Below, piece after piece: positions 1 to 5,365 of a stretch of DNA of 5,365 nucleotides. Origin of the DNA: Acidobacteriota bacterium (GTDB lineage Bacteria > Acidobacteriota > Thermoanaerobaculia > Multivoradales > JAHEKO01); NCBI GenBank assembly GCA_024638355.1, contig JAHEKO010000037.1, positions 1 through 5,365 on the forward strand. Reading direction: 5' to 3'. A model generated the notes under the pieces. The model did no database searches. It was not told the origin of the DNA and was given only the letters and a program-made list of their open reading frames with translations. Positions within the stretch are counted from its first letter, which is position 1; each line of letters starts with the position of its first letter. The position numbers were made by a program, and so were the translations under genes.

Positions 1-291
1 GATGTTGATGGCGACGAACTCGACCCCGCGATCGGCGAAGTCGCGATGGAGCGGCTCGAGGATTCGAGCCTGCGCCACGCAGGGCGTGCACCAGGTGGCC
101 CAGAACTCGAGAAGGACCACCCTCCCCGCGTAGCTCGACGAGCTGACCATGCGGCCGTCCAGCGAGGCGAGCTCGAAGTCCGGACCGCGAGGGGAGGCGT
201 CGGGCGCCGGCTCCTGCTGGGCCGAACAGCCGAGCGACAGCGCGGCCGAGAGGACCGAAAGTGGGAGCCAGACGGCTAGTTTGTGACGCAT
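1..291 (-). CDS. TlpA/ResA-like thioredoxin-fold lipoprotein (3' end outside window)
   Basis: Reading from the ATG at 291 gives 97 residues with no stop before the window edge. Residues 1-22 look like an export signal: basic MRHK, a hydrophobic stretch from about 5 to 20, then LSLGC with Cys22 as a possible lipidated cysteine. The -2 Leu makes this lipobox non-canonical, so a plain signal peptide is also possible. After a short Pro/Ala linker (23-37), PDFEL at 37-41 opens the redoxin domain. GRVVLLEFWATWCTPC (56-71) carries the CxxC pair Cys68/Cys71, and VEFVAINI (90-97) fits the next beta strand. Family knowledge: such proteins reduce or exchange disulfides outside the cytoplasm, for instance in cytochrome c maturation. 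The exact partner cannot be told from this part. The Shine-Dalgarno is weak (AAAAGG only 3 nt before ATG), but the start is supported by the signal peptide. It lies 201 bp downstream of the H1-like gene on the same strand. The fold and active site are secure; the subfamily is not. Confidence 0.88.
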   Translation of the reverse strand, partial: MRHKLAVWLPLSVLSAALSLGCSAQQEPAPDASPRGPDFELASLDGRMVSSSSYAGRVVLLEFWATWCTPCVAQARILEPLHRDFADRGVEFVAINI

Positions 292-368
292 GAGCCTTTT
301 TCCGCCGCCCTCATCGTGGGGCGTCGGCCTATGTTAACCGCGAAGGCCCGAGGGGGATTCCCGGTGAG

Positions 369-414
369 CCGACCTTCTCACCCGCACCCGGCGAAACGCC
401 GGTGTGAAGGTCGG
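369..414. repeat. GC-rich two-part hairpin in intergenic region
   Basis: Positions 369-377 (CCGACCTTC) pair perfectly with 406-414, a 9-bp outer stem. Inside, 388-393 pairs with 397-402 around an AAA loop (TTT on the minus strand), and two further pairs form past a bulged C. An asymmetric internal loop separates the two stems. It lies in the 201-bp non-coding stretch 292-492, 78 bases before the thioredoxin-family start. No T-run follows on either strand. It could be a leader structure of that gene, part of a terminator region, or a REP-like element. The stem is visible; its role is unknown. The rest of 292-368 shows no convincing promoter. Confidence 0.45.
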
Positions 415-434
415 GCCGGGCCGCGAAAGCCCGT

Positions 435-461
435 CCGGGGCCCGGCACAGCCGAGCCCCGG
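435..461 (-). terminator. Candidate transcription terminator after the H1-like gene
   Basis: A 12-bp stem is formed by 435-446 and 450-461 around a 3-nt loop. The single non-Watson-Crick position is C·A if read from the plus strand but a U·G wobble in minus-strand RNA, so the structure is better paired in the transcript leaving the H1-like gene. It begins 31 nt past that gene's stop codon. The sequence after the stem on the minus strand contains only a short TTT and no proper U-tract, so intrinsic termination would be weak or factor-assisted. Placement and stem strength support the call; the missing U-run limits it. Confidence 0.45.
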
Positions 462-492
462 GGGGCGAGAGCGAATCGAAATCGCGGGCGAT

Positions 493-975
493 CTAGCGCT
501 TGCGAGCGGGCGCCTTGCGCTTCGTGGCCTTCTTCTTGGTGGCCTTGCGCTTGGGAGCGGCCTTGCGCTTCGTCGCCTTCTTCTTGGTGGCCTTGCGCTT
601 GGGAGCGGCCTTGCGCTTCGTCGCCTTCTTCTTCGTGGCCTTCTTCTTGGTCGCCTTGCGCTTCGGCGCAGCCTTGCGCTTGGTGGCCTTCTTCTTCGTC
701 GCCTTACGCTTCGGCGCAGCCTTGCGCTTGGTGGCCTTCTTCTTCGTCGCCTTCTTCTTGGTGGCCTTGCGCTTGGGAGCGGCCTTGCGCTTCGTCGCCT
801 TCTTCTTCGTGGCCTTCTTCTTCGTCGCCTTGCGCTTCGGCGCAGCCTTGCGCTTGGTGGCCTTCTTCTTGGTCGCCTTACGCTTCGGCGCAGCCTTGCG
901 CTTGGTGGCCTTCTTCTTCGTCGCCTTCTTCTTGGTGGCCTTCCGCTTGGGAGCGGCCTTCTTCATTGCAACCAT
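493..975 (-). CDS. Histone H1-like lysine/alanine repeat protein
   Basis: The 160-residue product uses only seven amino acids: 71 Lys, 39 Ala, 20 Thr, 18 Arg, 9 Pro, 2 Met and 1 Val, with no acidic, aromatic or cysteine residue. After MVAMKK come eight blocks, each AAPKRK followed by one or two ATKKK and then ATKRK. Block lengths are 21, 16, 21, 21, 16, 21, 16 and 16 residues, and the protein ends in APARKR. This matches the disordered C-terminal tail of eukaryotic histone H1 and bacterial H1-like or AlgP-type tails. The expected role is sequence-independent binding and compaction of DNA in the nucleoid, perhaps also RNA binding. There is no globular domain, so it is tail only. All lysines appear to be AAG codons. 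The start at 975 is chosen because GGGAGG lies 6 nt upstream; the second ATG at 966 would be 15 nt away. The gene sits 166 bp downstream of nrdJ on the same strand. A real gene rather than an antisense artefact is supported by the ribosome site and by synonymous-only differences between repeat copies. Confidence 0.88.
   Translation of the reverse strand: MVAMKKAAPKRKATKKKATKKKATKRKAAPKRKATKKKATKRKAAPKRKATKKKATKKKATKRKAAPKRKATKKKATKKKATKRKAAPKRKATKKKATKRKAAPKRKATKKKATKKKATKRKAAPKRKATKKKATKRKAAPKRKATKKKATKRKAPARKR
514..957 (-). repeat. Nested in-frame tandem repeats in the H1-like gene
   Basis: The array has eight units of 63 or 48 bp. Two spellings of AAPKRK are used: A (GCC GCT CCC) and B (GCT GCG CCG). 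From the N-terminus the order of spelling and number of ATK pentamers is A3 B2 B3 / A3 B2 B3 / A2 / A2. The first two groups form a 174-bp superunit present twice in tandem, 784-957 and 610-783. By eye they differ at only three positions (943/769, 871/697 and 823/649), all third codon positions and all silent. The last two units (562-609 and 514-561) differ at one silent site (574/526). This indicates recent duplication at two scales with the reading frame kept. Confidence 0.92.
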
Positions 976-981
976 ACCTAG

Positions 982-987
982 CCTCCC
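982..987 (-). promoter_or_regulatory. Ribosome binding site of the H1-like gene
   Basis: GGGAGG on the minus strand is a strong Shine-Dalgarno match, 6 nt before the ATG at 975. It decides between the two nearby in-frame ATG codons (975 and 966) in favour of the first. Confidence 0.75.
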
Positions 988-1008
988 GCCCCAGAATGGG
1001 GGCTTCTT

Positions 1009-1076
1009 GGACCCTCAGGTCCGAGTCCATGCAGCCGAACGAGAATGCCGGCCGCGATGTTGGGTCCCGAGGACCC
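1009..1076 (-). other. Leader with interchangeable hairpin arms between nrdJ and the H1-like gene
   Basis: In minus-strand RNA, GGGUCC (1076-1071) pairs with GGACCC (1067-1062) around a 3-nt loop, and GGACC (1022-1018) pairs with GGUCC (1013-1009). The same arms can swap partners: GGACCC at 1067-1062 also matches GGGUCC at 1014-1009 over six bases. The first hairpin starts 65 nt past the nrdJ stop and could help terminate that transcript, but no U-tract follows it. Stems of 5-6 bp occur by chance in GC-rich DNA, so this is recorded as structure without a proven role. The rest of 976-1141 contains no gene and no clear promoter. Confidence 0.3.
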
Positions 1077-1141
1077 GCAGTACCCATAACGAAGCGAGTC
1101 GTCGACCCGCAAGGTCAGCCTCTTTCCGAGCGCGTCGCTCA

Positions 1142-3850
<2,709 letters not shown>

Positions 3851-3935
3851 GGGGCATGGCTCCAGAAGCGCGGCGTTCGCGAGACAAGATCGAGTCGAAA
3901 TTCAATCGGAGAAGGGTTGGTGCGACAACTCCGTG

Positions 3936-3964
3936 ACACTAACCTTCAACCGCAGGCAAGTCAA
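3936..3964 (-). promoter_or_regulatory. Candidate sigma70-type promoter of nrdJ
   Basis: Minus-strand TTGACT (3964-3959, 5/6 to TTGACA) is followed after 17 bp by TAGTGT (3941-3936, 3/6 to TATAAT). The predicted start near 3929 would give a leader of about 78 nt. The -35 is good and the -10 poor. The NrdR-like boxes lie just upstream of the -35, the nearer one 8 bp away. A second, weaker possibility inside the boxes (TAGACG at 4009-4004, CAATAT at 3985-3980) cannot be excluded. Confidence 0.4.
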
Positions 3965-3972
3965 GGATCGGC

Positions 3973-3988
3973 ACACCACATATTGGGG
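3973..3988. promoter_or_regulatory. NrdR-box-like operator 1
   Basis: ACACCACATATTGGGG matches 12 of 16 positions of the known NrdR box (acaCwAtATaTwGtgt). On this strand five of the six positions written here in capitals plus w12 match, with w5 as a miss; on the other strand w5 matches and w12 misses. NrdR is a zinc-finger/ATP-cone repressor that senses ATP/dATP and controls ribonucleotide reductase genes. The site lies upstream of nrdJ, where such boxes are expected. No nrdR gene is in the window. Confidence 0.6.
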
Positions 3989-4003
3989 TTCCGGCGACGG
4001 TTC

Positions 4004-4019
4004 CGTCTACATGTTGGGA
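4004..4019. promoter_or_regulatory. NrdR-box-like operator 2
   Basis: CGTCTACATGTTGGGA matches 9 of 16 NrdR-box positions, including the core C4, w5, A6, A8, T9, T11, w12 and G13. It shares 10 of 16 bases with operator 1. The two start 31 bp apart, leaving 15 bp between them, which is the about three-helical-turn spacing known for paired NrdR boxes. Alone this site would be weak; the spacing makes it credible. Its right end coincides with the -35 candidate of mcmA1. Confidence 0.5.
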
Positions 4020-4042
4020 TGCCTCCCCGACTGGTAGATAAT
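4014..4042 (+). promoter_or_regulatory. Candidate mcmA1 promoter, predicted leaderless start
   Basis: TTGGGA (4014-4019, 4/6 to TTGACA) and GATAAT (4037-4042, 5/6 to TATAAT) are separated by 17 bp. Counting 7-8 nt past the -10 places the transcription start at about 4049-4050, the A of the mcmA1 ATG. The lack of any Shine-Dalgarno before that ATG agrees with a leaderless mRNA. The -35 lies entirely inside NrdR-like operator 2, so a repressor there could block it. Confidence 0.5.
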
Positions 4043-4049
4043 CCGTGCG

Positions 4050-5365
4050 ATGGGCGCTCACGACGACGGTACCCGTCGCACGACTTCGGACATCGAGCTC
4101 GCCGCCAGCTACGCGGCGGACCGCGCGCGTGAGGGGCGGCGCGAGGAGCCCGGCGGCTACCCCTACACCCGCGGCCTCTATCGCGAGATGTACCGCAAGC
4201 GGCTGTGGACGATGCGCCAGTACGCGGGCTACTCCGACGCCGAGGAGTCCAACCGTCGCTACCACTTCCTTCTCGACCAGGGCATCAGCGGGCTGTCGGT
4301 CGCCTTCGACCTGCCCACCCAGATCGGCTACGACTCCGACCACGCCATGTCGCGCGGCGAGGTGGGCCGGGTCGGCGTCGCCATCGATTCGATCGACGAC
4401 ATGCGCCGCCTGCTGACCGGCATCCCCCTCGATCGGGTCACCACCTCGATGACCATCAACGCCACTGCGCCGACGCTCCTCGCCTTCTATCTCGTGGTCG
4501 CCGAAGAGCAGGGCGTGCCGTGGGAGAAGGTCGGCGGCACGGTCCAGAACGACATCCTCAAGGAGTACGCGGCGCGGGGCACCCACATCTATCCGCCGCG
4601 GCCCTCGCTCAAGCTGGTCACCGACATCATGGAGTTCTGCGCCGACCGGGTACCGCGCTGGAACACCATCTCCGTCTCCGGCTATCACATGCGCGAAGCG
4701 GGCTGTACCGCGGTGCAGGAGGTCGCGTTCACCCTGGCCAACGGACTCTGCTACCTGAGCGCCGCCGTCGATCGAGGTCTCGACATCGACGACTTCGCGC
4801 CCCGCGTCTCGTTCTTCTTCAACGCGCACAACCACTTCCTCGAGGAGGTCGCGAAGTTCCGAGCGGCGCGGCGGCTCTGGGCAGAGCTGGTGCGCGAGCG
4901 CTTCGCGCCTCGCAACGAGCGCTCGTGCTGGCTCCGCTTCCACACCCAGACCGCCGGCTCGACTCTCACCGCGCAGCAGCCCGGCAACAACGTGGTGCGG
5001 GTGGCGATCCAGGCGCTCGCCGCGGTCTGCGGCGGCACGCAGTCGCTGCACACCAACTCGCGCGACGAAGCGCTCGGGCTGCCCACCGAGGCCTCGGCGC
5101 GGCTCGCGCTGCGCACCCAGCAGATCCTCGCTCGCGAGTCGGGAATCGCCGACGTCGCCGACCCGCTCGGCGGCGCCCACGCCGTCGAGGCGCTGACCGA
5201 CGAGATCGCCGAGCGGGCACGCCGTTATATCGAGCGCATCGACGAGATGGGCGGCGCGCTCGCCGGCATCGAGCAGGGCTTCCAGCAGAACGAGATCGCC
5301 GACGCCGCGTACCTCTACCAGCGCGCGGTCGAGGCGGGCGAGGCGACCGTCGTCGGCATCAACGC
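4050..5365 (+). CDS. mcmA1: Methylmalonyl-CoA mutase large (catalytic) subunit, 3' end outside window
   Basis: Interconverts (R)-methylmalonyl-CoA and succinyl-CoA by an adenosylcobalamin radical mechanism, in propionate, odd-chain fatty acid and branched amino acid metabolism. The 438 residues visible form the TIM-barrel catalytic domain. With a constant offset of 31 from the Propionibacterium enzyme, the known substrate-contact residues are all present: Thr54, Arg56, Tyr58 (Tyr89), Thr164, Gln166, Arg176 (Arg207), Tyr212 and His213 (His244). Tyr58 and Arg176 favour methylmalonyl-CoA over isobutyryl- or 2-hydroxyisobutyryl-CoA mutase, which change these positions. [14 protein letters not shown] (298-311) and [20 protein letters not shown] (328-347) are typical of the shorter mutase type whose B12-binding domain is a separate small subunit. 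That subunit, and any MeaB/ArgK chaperone or epimerase, would be sought downstream. The ATG at 4050 is the first possible start because an in-frame TAG lies at 4035-4037. No Shine-Dalgarno is seen. The reading frame is open to the window edge. Confidence 0.95.
   Translation, partial: MGAHDDGTRRTTSDIELAASYAADRAREGRREEPGGYPYTRGLYREMYRKRLWTMRQYAGYSDAEESNRRYHFLLDQGISGLSVAFDLPTQIGYDSDHAMSRGEVGRVGVAIDSIDDMRRLLTGIPLDRVTTSMTINATAPTLLAFYLVVAEEQGVPWEKVGGTVQNDILKEYAARGTHIYPPRPSLKLVTDIMEFCADRVPRWNTISVSGYHMREAGCTAVQEVAFTLANGLCYLSAAVDRGLDIDDFAPRVSFFFNAHNHFLEEVAKFRAARRLWAELVRERFAPRNERSCWLRFHTQTAGSTLTAQQPGNNVVRVAIQALAAVCGGTQSLHTNSRDEALGLPTEASARLALRTQQILARESGIADVADPLGGAHAVEALTDEIAERARRYIERIDEMGGALAGIEQGFQQNEIADAAYLYQRAVEAGEATVVGIN

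Noticed and set aside
331..359. Promoter for the thioredoxin-family gene (minus-strand TAACAT at 336-331)
   Set aside because: A passable -10 only; the sequence 17 bp upstream (AATCCC) does not resemble a -35.
493..975. CRISPR array or other non-coding tandem repeat
   Set aside because: There are no unique spacers. All units are codon multiples and the differences checked between duplicated copies are silent, which indicates a coding repeat.
1084..1112. Promoter for the H1-like gene (minus-strand TTGCGG, 17-18 bp, TTATGG/TATGGG)
   Set aside because: Only about 3/6 matches at each element, below what I would list as a promoter in this base composition.
3851..4049. Cobalamin riboswitch in the nrdJ leader
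   Set aside because: No B12-box sequence or comparable multi-stem core could be found by eye, and the predicted leader of about 78 nt is too short for the usual element.
3939..5180. 413-codon minus-strand open frame opposite mcmA1
   Set aside because: Antisense to a clear mutase with conserved active-site residues. It has no recognisable domain and crosses the divergent promoter region.

Overview
The window is GC-rich with G/C-biased third codon positions and no sign of introns or an intein. It looks like a high-GC Gram-negative-type bacterial chromosome segment. A lysine/alanine histone H1-like protein, a long class II (B12-dependent) ribonucleotide reductase, a split-type methylmalonyl-CoA mutase and a thioredoxin-fold lipoprotein occur together in deltaproteobacteria sensu lato (Myxococcota, Binatota and relatives), among others. 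This lineage guess is an inference, and the sequence alone does not fix it.

Layout. (1) 1-291, minus strand: the N-terminal 97 residues of a secreted, probably lipid-anchored, TlpA/ResA-like thiol-disulfide protein with a WCTPC active site; its 3' end lies outside the window. (2) 292-492: non-coding, with two strong GC hairpins (369-414 and 435-461); the second is the best terminator candidate for the gene above it. (3) 493-975, minus: a 160-residue protein built almost entirely of AAPKRK/ATKKK/ATKRK repeats, a histone H1-like nucleoid protein. Its DNA contains a near-perfect 174-bp in-frame tandem duplication. (4) 976-1141: non-coding leader with small complementary arms and a good ribosome binding site. 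(5) 1142-3850, minus: complete nrdJ, the adenosylcobalamin-dependent ribonucleotide reductase, 902 residues. (6) 3851-4049: divergent control region with an nrdJ promoter candidate, two NrdR-box-like palindromes 31 bp apart, and a plus-strand promoter candidate whose predicted start falls on the next gene's ATG. (7) 4050-5365, plus: the first 438 residues of the methylmalonyl-CoA mutase large (catalytic) subunit, running off the end.

How they fit together. The two divergent genes both encode adenosylcobalamin radical enzymes, one making deoxyribonucleotides and one interconverting methylmalonyl-CoA and succinyl-CoA. They share a 199-bp control region. The paired NrdR-like boxes suggest that dNTP-sensing repression controls nrdJ and, because the mutase -35 element lies within one box, perhaps the mutase gene too. 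No cobalamin riboswitch was seen. The H1-like and thioredoxin-family genes lie downstream of nrdJ on the same strand, but gaps of 166 and 201 bp with hairpins argue against one tight operon.

No wholly new system is evident. The points most worth following are the paired NrdR-like sites, the likely leaderless mutase transcript and the recent duplication inside the H1-like gene.
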